NCBI GenBank assembly: GCA_004168015.1
Contig: SEYW01000005.1
Coordinates: 62,001 to 126,000, forward strand
DNA length: 64,000 nt
Direction: 5' to 3'
Source of the DNA: Methylolobus aquaticus
Lineage (GTDB): Bacteria; Pseudomonadota; Gammaproteobacteria; Methylococcales; Methylococcaceae
Part shown: positions 34,928-45,181 of the stretch, one piece after another
How positions within the stretch are numbered: the first letter of the stretch is position 1
Layout of the letters: each line of letters starts with the position of its first letter
Position numbers and translations under genes: made by a program
The notes under the pieces: model-generated
What the model was told of the DNA's origin: nothing
Databases searched by the model: none
The model's input: the letters and a program-made list of their open reading frames with translations, nothing else

Positions 34928-35173
34928 TCAATGAACCGATTCTTCGAGTTCGCGTCGAAAACCGGGTCCCTCCCCTTCGAGAATGGTGCGCTTGAAGACT
35001 TGCAGGGCCTGATTCAGGCTGCCGCCGAGAGCATGCACCTGCAGCGTATGAAGCTTCAAGCTGACGGTGCCCAGGTCGACATGAAAGACGTTGCAACCGC
35101 GACAGTAGCCGACTGAGCAATGCTCGGTGCGGGCGAGAATCTCGATTCGACAGGTGGGACTTGGAGTCTGCAT
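34928..35173 (-). CDS. Small Cys-rich protein under a Fur-box-like site
   Basis: This 81-residue cytoplasmic protein has C19-x4-C24-x2-C27 followed by FHVDLGTVSLKLHTLQV and a short helix. The pattern Cys cluster, then a hydrophobic strand with LGTVSLKL, is shared by small uncharacterised proteobacterial proteins that often sit beside iron genes. A metal site of three or more Cys is likely (C8 is a fourth). GGAGA lies seven bases before the ATG, and the Fur-like palindrome is about 42-60 bases upstream. An overlapping plus-strand frame exists but has no ribosome-binding site. Function is unknown. Confidence 0.7.
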   Translation of the reverse strand: MQTPSPTCRIEILARTEHCSVGYCRGCNVFHVDLGTVSLKLHTLQVHALGGSLNQALQVFKRTILEGEGPGFRRELEESVH

Positions 35174-35214
35174 GGCGATATCTCCGGTAACGAGTGAAGG
35201 CCGAAGACATCATA

Positions 35215-35233
35215 AGTGAGAATGATTCTTAAA
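35215..35233 (-). promoter_or_regulatory. fur box: Fur-box-like operator
   Basis: AAGTGAGAATGATTCTTAA contains the perfect palindrome AGAAT-G-ATTCT (35219-35229) and matches the GATAATGATAATCATTATC-type Fur consensus well. It sits in the expected promoter position of the Cys-rich gene at 34928-35173, with the unrelated gene starting at 35455 on the other side. Confidence 0.6.
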
Positions 35234-35454
35234 AAAAGACTGCCCGCGCCATCCATCTGCGGATTCCGCTTCCTGCCTCGGCGGGTCGGTGCCCTTGGCG
35301 GTAACCGCCCTGTCATACCGCATGGCTAGACTGCTACAAATCAGCGTAAAGGGTGCAAGTTAAGGGTGATCGGCCTCGACACCCACGCTGCACGGAGCTT
35401 CTGTCATCTGCCGTGACGTTGTGAGGGGCCGGTCCCGGCACTGCCAATTACCCG

Positions 35455-36693
35455 GTGGACGTCAGTCCCCGGTTGGTCAAAGCCGCTCCAAACAGGCTAT
35501 ACGTGGCAGCTCATTGGTTCGTTATCCGCTTTTCTGCGCTGGCGCTGGCGGCCAACGTGAGCGGGTGCATGTCGCCGATGACGCTCGATCGCGCGGTCCT
35601 CGGCTACGACCAGGCCAATGCCGATATCCTGGCGAAGCAGCTATTGCTCAATATCGCGCGCTCCCGCCATTCGCTGCCCGCCCATTTCACGGGGGTCGCG
35701 AACATCGCCGCCACTTACAACTTCCAGTTCACGGCCGGCGGTACGCCCGCCTTTACCGGCAGCAGTGGTGCCTTGCTGGCGCCCATCTTCGGGGGCAGCG
35801 TGTCGGAGAACCCGACCATCAGTGTCGTGCCGCTGCAGGGCGAGGAGTTCACCCGGCGCCTGCTGACGCCGTTTCCGACCAGCAAGGTGATCCTGTTGCT
35901 ACGGCAGAACTATCCCGTGGATCTGCTGTTCCGCGTGCTCGCCGAGGAATTCCGCCTGTCCACCCAAGGTCCGGACTTCATCTGTCACAACAAGCCTTCG
36001 GAGCAGGTGGGTTATCCGACGTTCCGTCGCATTGCGATGCACCTGTCGGCTATCCAGGACAGCAGCGATCTGCACATCGAATCGGTCATGTTGAGGCGTT
36101 CCTGGATTCTTCCGGCCGAGACCATGACGCTGGAAGCGATGCAATCGCTGGCCAAGGATGACGTGGCGATCGAACTCGACCCCCAGACCCGGTTGTACTA
36201 CCTGACCAAGCGCGTGCCAGGCGCGCTCGTGATTACCAACTACGATCCAGAGGAACTGATCGACGATGAGAAGATCAAGCTGAACGCCCAGGCCCAGGAG
36301 GGTCAGGCCAACGACATCATGGTCGACATCCGGGAGGGATATCCGGGTGGGGAGTACCCGTTTCGCGGGTGGTTCCGCTTCCGGAGCTTCATCGCAATCC
36401 TGGACTTCATCGGTCGCTCGATCGATCAGGACCCGGAGTACTTCGTCGAACGCGATCCGCGGACGCCGGAGGTTTCAGAAAACCCGGAGAAAACGCTGGA
36501 TGTGGTCGAAGGCGAAAGCGCGCCCGACGATGCGGACATGGTCGTCGAGTTCAATGACCATTACTACTCGCTCGCCAAGGACAAGGAGTATCCCTGGAAC
36601 CGCGATGTCTTCCGCATTCTGCATCAGCTGTTTCAGATGGCCGTCAGCGAAGTCCCGAACTCCGGCGTGCCCAGCATCACGATCGCAAAATAG
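35455..36693 (+). CDS. Large uncharacterised lipoprotein
   Basis: The protein has about 412 residues from a GTG at 35455. The hydrophobic stretch FVIRFSALALAANVSGC ends in a lipobox VSGC, so it is probably an outer-membrane or periplasmic lipoprotein. The conserved-looking start of the mature part is DRAVLGYDQANADILAKQ, then LLLNIARSRHSLPAHFTGVA, a pattern I have seen in unannotated lipoproteins of beta- and gammaproteobacteria. The C-terminal half is acidic (DVVEGESAPDDADMVVEFND). The true start may be a few codons downstream because no clear Shine-Dalgarno sequence was found. No function can be given. It faces away from the Fur-boxed gene and ends 8 bp before a convergent small gene. Confidence 0.75.
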   Translation: MDVSPRLVKAAPNRLYVAAHWFVIRFSALALAANVSGCMSPMTLDRAVLGYDQANADILAKQLLLNIARSRHSLPAHFTGVANIAATYNFQFTAGGTPAFTGSSGALLAPIFGGSVSENPTISVVPLQGEEFTRRLLTPFPTSKVILLLRQNYPVDLLFRVLAEEFRLSTQGPDFICHNKPSEQVGYPTFRRIAMHLSAIQDSSDLHIESVMLRRSWILPAETMTLEAMQSLAKDDVAIELDPQTRLYYLTKRVPGALVITNYDPEELIDDEKIKLNAQAQEGQANDIMVDIREGYPGGEYPFRGWFRFRSFIAILDFIGRSIDQDPEYFVERDPRTPEVSENPEKTLDVVEGESAPDDADMVVEFNDHYYSLAKDKEYPWNRDVFRILHQLFQMAVSEVPNSGVPSITIAK

Positions 36694-36701
36694 CGAGCAC
36701 C

Positions 36702-37088
36702 CTAACGTCTCCCGCCCGAATTTGGCGGCTGCACCGCCGACGGCAGGCCGGGCGAGGCAGGCGTCGGAAACATCGGCGGGACCGGTACGGGGCGGATCGG
36801 CGTGCCCTGTACCGGTGCGCGCCGTTCCTCGACGATCTGAGGCGAGTACCAGAACCCGGGCGACGTCGGCCGCGGCGTCCCGCGTTTAGTGGGTGCCGAA
36901 GTTTTCGGGGGAAGGGTCTGGCCGGTTCGTTCGAACGTGGCCCTCGTTTCGCTCCCTACCGCGTCGCGCAGTGGCTGCAAGCCTTGAAATCCAGATCCCG
37001 GCGTTGCCGTCAGAACCAACCACAAAGCCGCCAGACCGGCGCGAGCGAGGAATCGGCTCGCCATCTCTGCAAAGTTCCGCTGAGTCAT
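36702..37088 (-). CDS. Small exported proline-rich protein
   Basis: This 128-residue protein has a Sec signal peptide (FLARAGLAALWLVLTATPGSGF) and a Pro/Arg/Ser-rich mature part (TPRPTSPGFWYSPQIVEERR, PIRPVPVPPMFPTPASPGLP), probably disordered. GAGGGA lies eight bases before the ATG at 37088. No family was recognised. It converges on the lipoprotein gene and is divergent from the histidine kinase gene. Confidence 0.6.
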   Translation of the reverse strand: MTQRNFAEMASRFLARAGLAALWLVLTATPGSGFQGLQPLRDAVGSETRATFERTGQTLPPKTSAPTKRGTPRPTSPGFWYSPQIVEERRAPVQGTPIRPVPVPPMFPTPASPGLPSAVQPPNSGGRR

Positions 37089-37334
37089 TGACTTTCCCTC
37101 AATACGCTAACCACGTCGGGTAGCTGCCGATTAGGTCGAGGAGATCTCCGAAGCCAGATTGAGATCCCCATGGTGACACTCTGCCGAGACGAATGTCCTA
37201 ACGCGGTAATCAATCATTCTGGCGTAGGTTGCCGTCCTTGCGCTAGGCTACACCTTGGAAATAGGTCCGTTTCTGCGCGCCCTTCCCGGCACACCACCGC
37301 AACGCTGCGCCCCCTCCACGAAGGACAGATCCTG

Positions 37335-40300
37335 ATGAGCCAATCGACAGGCGGCCACCACCGCGGCGGTGGAGCGCAAGCGAACGTGGAGACTGGCATC
37401 GCGGCGGCCGAGTTCGCCGTCCTCCGCAGTTTCATGCAGGGCATCCCGGACCCGGTCTGGCTTAAGGATTGTCAGGGTGTTTACCTGGGCTGCAACCCCG
37501 CGTTCGAACGGCTGTGTGGTCTGTCGGATGCGGCGATCCGAGGCAAGACGGATCGCGACCTGATCGAGCCCGAACCCGCTGCCCGTTTCGAGGCGCAGGA
37601 TCTCGAGGCCATGGAATTGGACGAGCCGCAACGTCACGACGAATGGCTGTGCTACGTCGCCGGGACTGCCCCGGCGCATTTCGAGATCACCAGGACCGCG
37701 CTGCGCGATGCCTCTGGTCGATCCATCGGGCTGGTCGGTGTCGTACGCCCTGTCCTGACCGGCGAGCACCCCGAAAGCGAGTCGCGGCTGTCCCGGGAAC
37801 GACTCGAATTGGCTCTCGAAGGCTCGGGCGGCGGCTACTACGATGCCGACCGTCGCACCGGTAGGTCGCGGATCGACCCGCGCTTGCTTGCCACCTTGGG
37901 TTACGCGGGTGACGAACTGGTCTGCGCCGATCGCGGTTGGCTGGATCTGGTCCATCCCGACGACCGGCCTGCCATCGAAGCGCAACTCGCCGACAGCGAT
38001 GCCGGACGCCGCGACGGCTTCGATTGCGAGTACCGCGTCCGCACCAAGGACGGGCAATGGGTCTGGATGCTCGACAAGGGCCGAACCGAACGGGACGAAT
38101 CGGGCCGGCCGCTCCGCGAGACTGGAATTCTGCTGCCGATCACCGAGCGCAAGGAACTGGAACTGCGCCTGCGCGACAGCGAGCAACGCTTCCGCAGTCT
38201 GGTCGAGAACTCGCCGATGGCTTACCAGTCGCTGGATATCCAGGGGCGCTTCATCGACGCCAATGAGCATCTTTGCGAGTTGCTTGGATACGCACGCACC
38301 GAACTGATGGGGCGCGGCTTCGATGAGGTCTGGGACGACACGATACGCCCAGGGTTCCCGGACCAGTTCGACAGCCTCAAGCGTGAGTCGTCGACGTCGG
38401 TAGAATTACGCCTGACCCGAAAGGACGGCAGTGCCGTCGATGTGATCCTCGAAGGACGGGTTCAGCGCGACGCTGCCGGCCGGTTCATCCGCACGCATTG
38501 CCTGCTGACGGACATCACGGCCCGGCGGCGCGCCGAGGAGGCGCTGCGTGAGAGCGAGCAGCGGGCCAAATTGATATTCGACGCCTCGCCGGTCGCGATG
38601 TTGCTGGTCTCCGAAAGCGGCGTGATCGAACAGGCCAATGCGACCGCCGAGAAGACCTTTGGTTACGAGCAGGGGACATTGACCGGCGTCGTCATCGAGC
38701 AACTCGTCCCGGCCCGGGTGCGCGAGGCGCACCCCGCACTGCGTGCCGACTACCTGCGCAACGCCCGACCGCACCAACTTGGCCTGGGGCGCGAACTGAG
38801 CGGGCAGCATGCGGCAGGCCACGAGATTCCGGTCGACGTCAGCCTGGCGCCGGTGACGGTGGCCGGCCAGATCCATGTGATCGCCAGCGTCGTCGACCTG
38901 ACCGCGCGCCGCGCTGCCGACGCTGCAATGGAACGTGTGCGCGAGCGACTCGATGCGGCGGTACAGGGTGCTGGCATCGGAGTCTGGGAATTCGAAGTCG
39001 CGTCCGACACCCTGCATTGGGACGATACGATGCTGCGGCTTTACGGATTGCCGCCCGGCACTGCCGTCACGGTGGCCGACTGGGTCGCCGCGCTCGGACC
39101 CGAGGACCGGGATGCCCAGGCCGATGTCTGGGCTCGCGCCCTGAAGGGCGACGCCGCCTATGACACCGCCTTTCGCATCTGCCGGCCGGATGGCGACGTT
39201 CGACACATCCGTTCGTTTGCGTTTTTACAGCGCGATGCGTCCGGGGCGGTGGCTCGGACCGTTGGCGTCAATTGGGACGTGACCGAAGAGCAGCGGGCTG
39301 CGGCATCGCTGCGCGACAGCACGGAGCGCTACAACGAACTGGTCGGATGCATTCCGGTTGGAGTGTATACGTTCCGGATACGCCCTGACGGCACGATGGG
39401 CATGGACTATGTCAGCGACCGCTTCGCCGAGCTGCTCGGCATGGACGCCGCGGCGCTGATGCGAGACCTCCAGGCCGCTTTCGACATCGTCCACCCGGAC
39501 GACTGGCCCAGCCTGCAAGCAGCGATTGCCCGCCGCGACGAGCACAACTGGTGGGAGGGGCGCGTCCTGGTTGATGGCGCTTTCCGATGGCTGCGCCTCG
39601 ATTCCCATGTCAACATCTGCCCTAACGGTGACGCGATCCACAACGGTGTCGCGAAGGACATTAGCGACCGCAAGCGTGTCGAGGAGCTGGAGCTTCGTTA
39701 TCGGGAGGATCTCGAAGCTGCGGTCGCCGCACGCACGGCGGAACTCCTGGAGGCGCAGCAACAACTCTCCGTTACGGCGGAGCGCCTGCAACTCGCCTCC
39801 GACGCCGCGGAAATCGGTGTGTGGGAATGGCGGATCCCGGAGGATGAACTGATCTGGGATCAGCGCATGTTTGAACTCTACGGGACCAGATCCGATGAGT
39901 TCAACTCAGCGTACCAAGCCTGGTCGCGCGCGCTGCACCCGGACGATAAGATTCGGGCCGAGCGGGAGATTCAGGAAGCCGTCGATGGACTGGGCGAATT
40001 CCGGACCAACTTTAAGGTGGTGCATCCCAACGGGGCGATTCGTCACATCTCAGCCTTTGGGCGCGTCGTGCGCGACGCCGACGGGCGCGCCCTGCGCATG
40101 GTGGGCGTCAATCGCGACATCACCGCCGAGAAAGAGTCGGAACGCGAGCTTGAGGACAGGGAGCAGCGCTGGCTGGTCGCGCTGGAAGCTCACGACATGG
40201 GGGTCTGGGACTGGAACGTCGTGACCGGCGAGGTGTTGTACTCGCCGCGTTTGCTGACCATGCTCGGCTATGCCCCGGGCGATTGGCGCAGCCACGTCGA

Positions 40301-42914
40301 GGAGTGGCAGACCCGGATTCACCCCGACGACGCCGAGCGCGTGTTCAATGTCTTGACGGATTACTTCGCAGGCCGTGTCGCGCGGTATGCGCCGGAGTTC
40401 CGCCTGCGCTGCAGGGATGGCAGTTACCGCTGGATTCTGGATTGCGGCAAGGTGGTCGAATGGAGTGCCGATGGCCGGCCGCTGAGAATGATCGGCACGC
40501 ATACGGACATCGACGAAAGCAAGCGGGCGGAAGCCGAGCGGTCCCGGCTCATTGCGGTCGTCGAGGCCAGCGGCGATCTGGTCGCGACCGCTGACACTGC
40601 GGGCCGGATCACGTACATGAACCGGGCGGGTCGGCGGATGCTGGGCATTCCGGACGACGAGCCGCTGGATGCCACGCACATTTCCGATTACCACGACGCC
40701 GAGACCTTCCGACGGGTGGCCGAGGTGGGCTTGCCCGCGGCCATCGAGCACGGCGTGTGGTTCGAGGACAACGTGTTGCAGCACCGCGACGGATTACCCA
40801 TCCCCGTATCGCAGTTGATCATCGCGGAGAAAGCCGCCGACGGCAGTGGCAACGTCGAAGTCCTGGCAACGATCTGCCGCGACATCACCGAGCGCAAGCG
40901 GGTGGAGGTGGCGCTGCAGGAGCGCGAACAAACCTTCCGCCTGCTGTTCGAAGGGGCCCTCGATCCGGTCATGCTGATTCACGAGGGGCGGTTCGTCGAG
41001 TGCAACGATGCCACAGTGGCCGTTCTCGGCGCCAGCGGTCGCGAGGATGTCATTGGACATTCACCGGTCGATTTCTCGCCGGAATTCCAGCCGAACGGCC
41101 GGCGCAGCGACGAGTATGCCGCAGATCTGCTCGGTGCCGCGCTGCGGGGCGTACCCTGCCGCTTCGACTGGCGATGGCTCAGGTCCGACGGTGCCGATGT
41201 CTTCATCGAGGTGTCACTGACGTCGCTGAGGTTGCAGGGACGCGAGCTGCTCTACTGCGGCCTGCGCGACGTCACCGAGCGCCGCCGCCTCGAGGCCGCG
41301 CTCGCCGACGCACGCGATCAGGCCGAGGCGGCGAACCGCGCCAAAAGCACCTTTCTCGCGAACATGAGCCATGAGATCCGGACGCCGATGAACGCGATAC
41401 TCGGCCTGACACATCTGCTCGCCGAGCGGAGTGTCGATCCCGAGCAGACGCAGCGCCTGCGCAAGATCGTCGATGCGGCCCAGCACCTGCTGTCCATCCT
41501 CAACGACATCCTGGACATCTCGAAGATCGAGTCGGGCAAGCTGCAGCTTGACGCGACCGCCTTCGATGTGGCGGCCTTGTTCGAGGCCGTCGAAGCCCTG
41601 TTTCACGACTCGGCCGCGCAGAAAGGCTTGTCGTGGCGGGTCGAGACCGACCCGCGGCTGGAAGGCACTCTCACGGGAGATCCGCTGCGTCTGCGCCAGA
41701 TCCTGGTCAACTTCGTCAGCAACTCGGTCAAGTTCACCGAAGCGGGCCAGATTGCGCTGCGTGCGCGGCTGGTGGCTGAGGATGACGAACAGCTTCTGGT
41801 GCGCTTCGAAGTCCGGGACACGGGTATCGGCATTGCGCCGGAGGCCCTACAACGGCTGTTTTCGGCCTTCGAGCAGGCTGACGGAGAGGTCACCCGTCGC
41901 TATGGCGGCACCGGACTCGGCTTGGCCATCAGTCGGCGCCTCGTGCATCTGATGGGAGGAGAGATCGGTGTCGAGAGCGAGCCGGGACAGGGCAGCCTGT
42001 TCTGGTTCACGGCGAAACTGCTGCGTGGGAGCGATGTTGCTGCAGGCCGGGTCGACCCCGCTCTGCAAACGCCCGCTACGCCGGCCGCGGTGCGCACGCG
42101 TCATGCCGGTGCGCATTTGCTGTTAGTCGAGGACAACGCCCTGAATCGCGAGGTCGTGCTCGACTTGTTGAGCGATTGCGGTCTGACCGTGGATGTGGCC
42201 GAGGACGGCCGCGCGGCGGTCGAGCGGGTCGCCGAGTACGATTACGATCTGATTCTGATGGATATCCAGATGCCGGTCATGGATGGACTGACGGCCGCTG
42301 CGATGATCCGGCAGATGCCCGGCCGTGACGCGGTACCGATCCTGGCACTGACGGCGAATGCGTTCGCCGAAGATCGTACCGCTTCGCAGCAGGCGGGCCT
42401 GAACGATCACCTGGCAAAGCCGATCGAGCCGGCGGCGCTATTCGGTGCCCTGCTGCGCTGGCTGCCGCCCGTCGGAAGCGCGCCGGCCGCCGCGGCGTTG
42501 CAGCCGCCTCAATCCGCCCCAAAGTCGCCGGTGAGTGCGCCTGCCGCTTCGGATCTGCGCGGTGTGCTGTCGCAAATCGAGGGTCTGGACGCGAGGCAGG
42601 GCCTGGAATACCTCGGCGATCAGATGGACGTCTATGTGCGTGTCTTGAAACTGTTCGCGGAACGTTGCGACGGTGACATCGCCGCCTTGCGCGCGGCGCT
42701 GCTAGCCGGCGAGTTCCAGGACGCGCGGCGCATGGCGCACACGATCAAGGGGAACGCGGCCGTTCTGGGTGCCACGGCGCTGCAGCCGCTGGCGGCAGCG
42801 CTTGAAGCGTCGATCAAGGAGGGCGAGGCACTGCCCAGTTTGTTGCCGCTGATGGACAGCATGGCGGCGGTTTACGGCGCTTTGGCCGCGGATCTGATCG
42901 CCCGGCTGTCGTGA
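37335..42914 (+). CDS. Soluble hybrid histidine kinase with ten PAS domains
   Basis: This 1859-residue sensor has no signal peptide or membrane helix. Ten PAS/PAC units run from about residue 20 to 1320, many ending in typical PAC tails ([35 protein letters not shown]) and several with the HPDD motif. A HisKA domain follows with [18 protein letters not shown] (phospho-His near 1348), then HATPase_c with [11 protein letters not shown] and [13 protein letters not shown] (near 1523). A receiver domain (about 1595-1715) has [13 protein letters not shown], and a C-terminal Hpt domain has [13 protein letters not shown] (near 1801). This is a complete internal phosphorelay. No output response regulator is adjacent, so its target is elsewhere. 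I chose the ATG at 37335 (AAGGA upstream); the frame is open for another 55 codons to 37170. Haem, flavin or small-molecule ligands are possible but not visible. Confidence 0.93.
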   Translation: MSQSTGGHHRGGGAQANVETGIAAAEFAVLRSFMQGIPDPVWLKDCQGVYLGCNPAFERLCGLSDAAIRGKTDRDLIEPEPAARFEAQDLEAMELDEPQRHDEWLCYVAGTAPAHFEITRTALRDASGRSIGLVGVVRPVLTGEHPESESRLSRERLELALEGSGGGYYDADRRTGRSRIDPRLLATLGYAGDELVCADRGWLDLVHPDDRPAIEAQLADSDAGRRDGFDCEYRVRTKDGQWVWMLDKGRTERDESGRPLRETGILLPITERKELELRLRDSEQRFRSLVENSPMAYQSLDIQGRFIDANEHLCELLGYARTELMGRGFDEVWDDTIRPGFPDQFDSLKRESSTSVELRLTRKDGSAVDVILEGRVQRDAAGRFIRTHCLLTDITARRRAEEALRESEQRAKLIFDASPVAMLLVSESGVIEQANATAEKTFGYEQGTLTGVVIEQLVPARVREAHPALRADYLRNARPHQLGLGRELSGQHAAGHEIPVDVSLAPVTVAGQIHVIASVVDLTARRAADAAMERVRERLDAAVQGAGIGVWEFEVASDTLHWDDTMLRLYGLPPGTAVTVADWVAALGPEDRDAQADVWARALKGDAAYDTAFRICRPDGDVRHIRSFAFLQRDASGAVARTVGVNWDVTEEQRAAASLRDSTERYNELVGCIPVGVYTFRIRPDGTMGMDYVSDRFAELLGMDAAALMRDLQAAFDIVHPDDWPSLQAAIARRDEHNWWEGRVLVDGAFRWLRLDSHVNICPNGDAIHNGVAKDISDRKRVEELELRYREDLEAAVAARTAELLEAQQQLSVTAERLQLASDAAEIGVWEWRIPEDELIWDQRMFELYGTRSDEFNSAYQAWSRALHPDDKIRAEREIQEAVDGLGEFRTNFKVVHPNGAIRHISAFGRVVRDADGRALRMVGVNRDITAEKESERELEDREQRWLVALEAHDMGVWDWNVVTGEVLYSPRLLTMLGYAPGDWRSHVEEWQTRIHPDDAERVFNVLTDYFAGRVARYAPEFRLRCRDGSYRWILDCGKVVEWSADGRPLRMIGTHTDIDESKRAEAERSRLIAVVEASGDLVATADTAGRITYMNRAGRRMLGIPDDEPLDATHISDYHDAETFRRVAEVGLPAAIEHGVWFEDNVLQHRDGLPIPVSQLIIAEKAADGSGNVEVLATICRDITERKRVEVALQEREQTFRLLFEGALDPVMLIHEGRFVECNDATVAVLGASGREDVIGHSPVDFSPEFQPNGRRSDEYAADLLGAALRGVPCRFDWRWLRSDGADVFIEVSLTSLRLQGRELLYCGLRDVTERRRLEAALADARDQAEAANRAKSTFLANMSHEIRTPMNAILGLTHLLAERSVDPEQTQRLRKIVDAAQHLLSILNDILDISKIESGKLQLDATAFDVAALFEAVEALFHDSAAQKGLSWRVETDPRLEGTLTGDPLRLRQILVNFVSNSVKFTEAGQIALRARLVAEDDEQLLVRFEVRDTGIGIAPEALQRLFSAFEQADGEVTRRYGGTGLGLAISRRLVHLMGGEIGVESEPGQGSLFWFTAKLLRGSDVAAGRVDPALQTPATPAAVRTRHAGAHLLLVEDNALNREVVLDLLSDCGLTVDVAEDGRAAVERVAEYDYDLILMDIQMPVMDGLTAAAMIRQMPGRDAVPILALTANAFAEDRTASQQAGLNDHLAKPIEPAALFGALLRWLPPVGSAPAAAALQPPQSAPKSPVSAPAASDLRGVLSQIEGLDARQGLEYLGDQMDVYVRVLKLFAERCDGDIAALRAALLAGEFQDARRMAHTIKGNAAVLGATALQPLAAALEASIKEGEALPSLLPLMDSMAAVYGALAADLIARLS

Positions 42915-43049
42915 GGCCGTAGACCGAAAAACCAACCGGCACCGGGCCTGATCCCGTTGCGGATCCTGGAGCGGCGGTTGGCGCGTCCGCTGACCTGAGC
43001 CGGAGCGCCGCCGGTCCGGCTCGGGTGGGGCGAGCCGGACCGGGGGGAT

Positions 43050-43451
43050 TTACTGGCGGTGGTGCGCGCCGCCGGCAGCAGCGGGGGCGCCGGTCGCCGG
43101 CTCCGCCTTCTCGATCACCGTGCGCTCGTCGACCTTCAGCAAGGTGATGCCCTGATCCATGATGTAGCGGCATTCGGCGCGCTTGGCCGAGCCGACGTTG
43201 TTCCAGGCCAGGGACACGTAAGTCAGATTGTCGCTGCTGGATTCGGATGGGGTATAGGGATGGGTGCCCACCTCGTTTCTGACCGCCTCGGTGCATTTGT
43301 CGAGCGCCAGCGTGTTGAGCATGCTCGATGTCTGCAGGAAAGCCCCCTGGATCTTCTCCTGTTGCGTCTCCCGCGTCGTCCCGACAATGATGAAGCCGAC
43401 AGCCATCAGGATGCCGAACCCGATTGCCGCCTTGATGAAGTTGGATTCCAT
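43050..43451 (-). CDS. Small single-helix membrane protein
   Basis: This 133-residue protein has one N-terminal membrane helix (AAIGFGILMAVGFIIVGTT) and a mostly polar extracytoplasmic or cytoplasmic part with two Cys (DKCTEAV, AECRYIMDQG) that could form a disulfide if periplasmic. The C-terminus is Ala/Gly/His-rich. GAGGAAAAA directly precedes the ATG. No family was recognised. It is convergent with the kinase gene and divergent from the lipoprotein gene at 43632. Confidence 0.65.
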   Translation of the reverse strand: MESNFIKAAIGFGILMAVGFIIVGTTRETQQEKIQGAFLQTSSMLNTLALDKCTEAVRNEVGTHPYTPSESSSDNLTYVSLAWNNVGSAKRAECRYIMDQGITLLKVDERTVIEKAEPATGAPAAAGGAHHRQ

Positions 43452-43631
43452 TTTTTCCTCGTGGTTCTTGTGGTTGTGTGCGCCGCGAATATAACAAGAA
43501 CGGCTGGGGCTTACGAGCAGGCCGGGCTGCTTTCATCGGTCACCGGGCGGGCCGCGCCGCAGGCAACTTCTTGTCCGCAGCGGGCCGGGACGCGTTAGAA
43601 TCGCGCGACGTACGGACTGGAGGCAAAAGCG

Positions 43632-44129
43632 ATGGCAAGAGTCGATCGAAAGGCACGCCCGTGTCTCGTCGCGGCGGTCGCCGCATTGGGATTGATTCTT
43701 ACGGGATGCACCAAGGAAATGGGCAACCAGTTGGGTCAGTTAGCCGGAAATGTGGGCGGCTCTTACCTGTCTCAGACGGGCATCCCCGGCACCCAATCCG
43801 TAGGCGATCTGACCACGAATATCGGCGGCCTGATCGGTGAAGAGATCGCCAAGTATCTCGACGAGCGCGAGCGCCTGCAGGCCGAAGCGGCGGCGCGCGA
43901 GGCCATCAACAGCAACCAGGTCGGTCCCGGCTCGACCCGCACCTGGAGCAGCCAGAGCAATCCCGGCGTGTCGGGTGGTTCTACCGTGATCGCGCAGAAC
44001 AACGGCGCCGATGGTCGTGAATGCCGCACCCAGCGCAACTTCGTCAACGTCAAGGGCAAGGATGTGGAACAGACCGAAACGCTGTGCCGCGACCCGAAAA
44101 CCGGGACCTGGTCCGCGGGGGTCGTCTGA
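43632..44129 (+). CDS. Glycine-zipper-like surface lipoprotein
   Basis: This 165-residue lipoprotein has the lipobox LTGC in VAALGLILTGC. The mature start (GNQLGQLAGNVGGSYLSQTG ... NIGGLIGEEIAKYL) is rich in spaced glycines, like glycine-zipper outer-membrane proteins. The C-terminal block has a Cys pair (ECRTQRNFVNVKG ... ETLCRDPKTGTW) similar to the end of 17-kDa surface-antigen-like proteins. GGAGG precedes the ATG. It is the first of a run of small envelope genes transcribed rightwards, the next starting six bases after its stop codon. Confidence 0.75.
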   Translation: MARVDRKARPCLVAAVAALGLILTGCTKEMGNQLGQLAGNVGGSYLSQTGIPGTQSVGDLTTNIGGLIGEEIAKYLDERERLQAEAAAREAINSNQVGPGSTRTWSSQSNPGVSGGSTVIAQNNGADGRECRTQRNFVNVKGKDVEQTETLCRDPKTGTWSAGVV

Positions 44130-44134
44130 GCCCC

Positions 44135-44800
44135 TTGACCGATCGGGCGCGCGCGGTCCTGGCTGCCGCCCTTACGCTGGCCGCGTCGGCGGTGTCGGCG
44201 GACGAATATCCCTGCCCGGCTTGGCCGGCTGCCGACGCCGGTTTCTGGCAACCCATGGCGTATCGCCGGATGCCCACCCCGAAAGGCGTCGTTGTGATTG
44301 CCGAGGGCCAGATCAAGGCCGGCGAATCATCGCGCCTCAAGATGCAGATTCAGCAGGCGCTCGCGCAGCCCGGCGGCATTTACGAAATCTGGTTCAATTC
44401 GCCGGGTGGCGATTCGGAGGAAGGCCAGGCGATGGGCCGCGTGATCCGGGGTCTCGGCGTGCCGACCCGAATCCGTACCGGCGCCTTCTGCGTCAGCGCC
44501 TGCTCGGTTGCCTTCCTGGGAGGTGTATTTCGCACGATCGAGACGGGGGGCGCCTACACCGTCCACATGTTCTCGAATTTCAGCGGCTACGAGTCCAGTC
44601 AGGCCTTGCAGAGCACGGTCAAGCAACTGCAGTCGCTGGAGCAGGATGCGGCCCAGTACGCCGCCGAGCGCTATCAATACCTGCTCGAGATGGGGATCTC
44701 GCCGCAGGTGGCCAAGCACGGTTTCTCGGTGAAGAACCAGGCCGCCTCCTGTCCGCCGCGCGCCGTACTGAAACAGTGGAATGTGGATAACTCGTCCTGA
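44135..44800 (+). CDS. Periplasmic ClpP/crotonase-fold-like protein (COG3904 type)
   Basis: This protein of about 221 residues carries IYEIWFNSPGGDSEEGQAMG, then CVSACSVAFLGG, the pattern of predicted periplasmic proteins related to the ClpP/SppA fold. The Ser/Ala of C-V-S-A-C would sit at the catalytic position; whether it is a protease is unproven. A signal peptide (ARAVLAAALTLAASAVSADE) is visible. The start is uncertain. The best fit is the TTG at 44135, six bases after the preceding stop codon. An ATG at 44021 would overlap the preceding gene by 109 bases and bury the signal peptide. Several Cys (CPAW, CPPR) suggest disulfides. Confidence 0.7.
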   Translation: MTDRARAVLAAALTLAASAVSADEYPCPAWPAADAGFWQPMAYRRMPTPKGVVVIAEGQIKAGESSRLKMQIQQALAQPGGIYEIWFNSPGGDSEEGQAMGRVIRGLGVPTRIRTGAFCVSACSVAFLGGVFRTIETGGAYTVHMFSNFSGYESSQALQSTVKQLQSLEQDAAQYAAERYQYLLEMGISPQVAKHGFSVKNQAASCPPRAVLKQWNVDNSS

Positions 44801-44835
44801 CTTCATTGATCGATGACCTCCCGAGGAAGACTGAC

Positions 44836-45135
44836 ATGACGCCACGCAATGCTCCAGCCCGCACGGATTGCCGCACCGTGGTACCTGTCCTGCTGGCCTT
44901 TTGGCTGCCCCTGGTGGCAGCGCCTGCGCTGGGGGCCCGCGAAGAAAGTGCGACACCTGCGACCGAGTCCAAGGCCGCGGCCCCGATCGAGGTCCCTAAG
45001 GCATCGGCCAAGCCCGAACGGACCGAGAGCCTGGCCAAGCCGCCGGGCGGCACCCGGCCGGACCCCGAGCAGGCCAACCCGGCGCTGTTGAACCCCTGTC
45101 ACGGCAGTCCTCAGCCGAAATGGTGCGAGGAGTGA
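44836..45135 (+). CDS. Small exported protein
   Basis: This 99-residue protein has a signal peptide (TVVPVLLAFWLPLVAAPALGA) and an Ala/Pro/Lys/Glu-rich chain ending in NPCHGSPQPKWCEE, whose Cys pair could close a small loop. GAGGAA lies nine bases before the ATG at 44836. No family was recognised. Its position 35 bp after the previous gene suggests one transcription unit with the genes at 43632 and 44135. Confidence 0.6.
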   Translation: MTPRNAPARTDCRTVVPVLLAFWLPLVAAPALGAREESATPATESKAAAPIEVPKASAKPERTESLAKPPGGTRPDPEQANPALLNPCHGSPQPKWCEE

Positions 45136-45181
45136 TCGAAGGTTTCGCCGGCGCGGTGCCGGGCTAGGGCCGCGGGCGCCG

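Noticed and set aside
34799..35116. Plus-strand frame of 105 codons opposite the Cys-rich gene
   Set aside because: The minus-strand gene has the Cys motif, a good ribosome-binding site and the Fur-like site; the plus frame has none.
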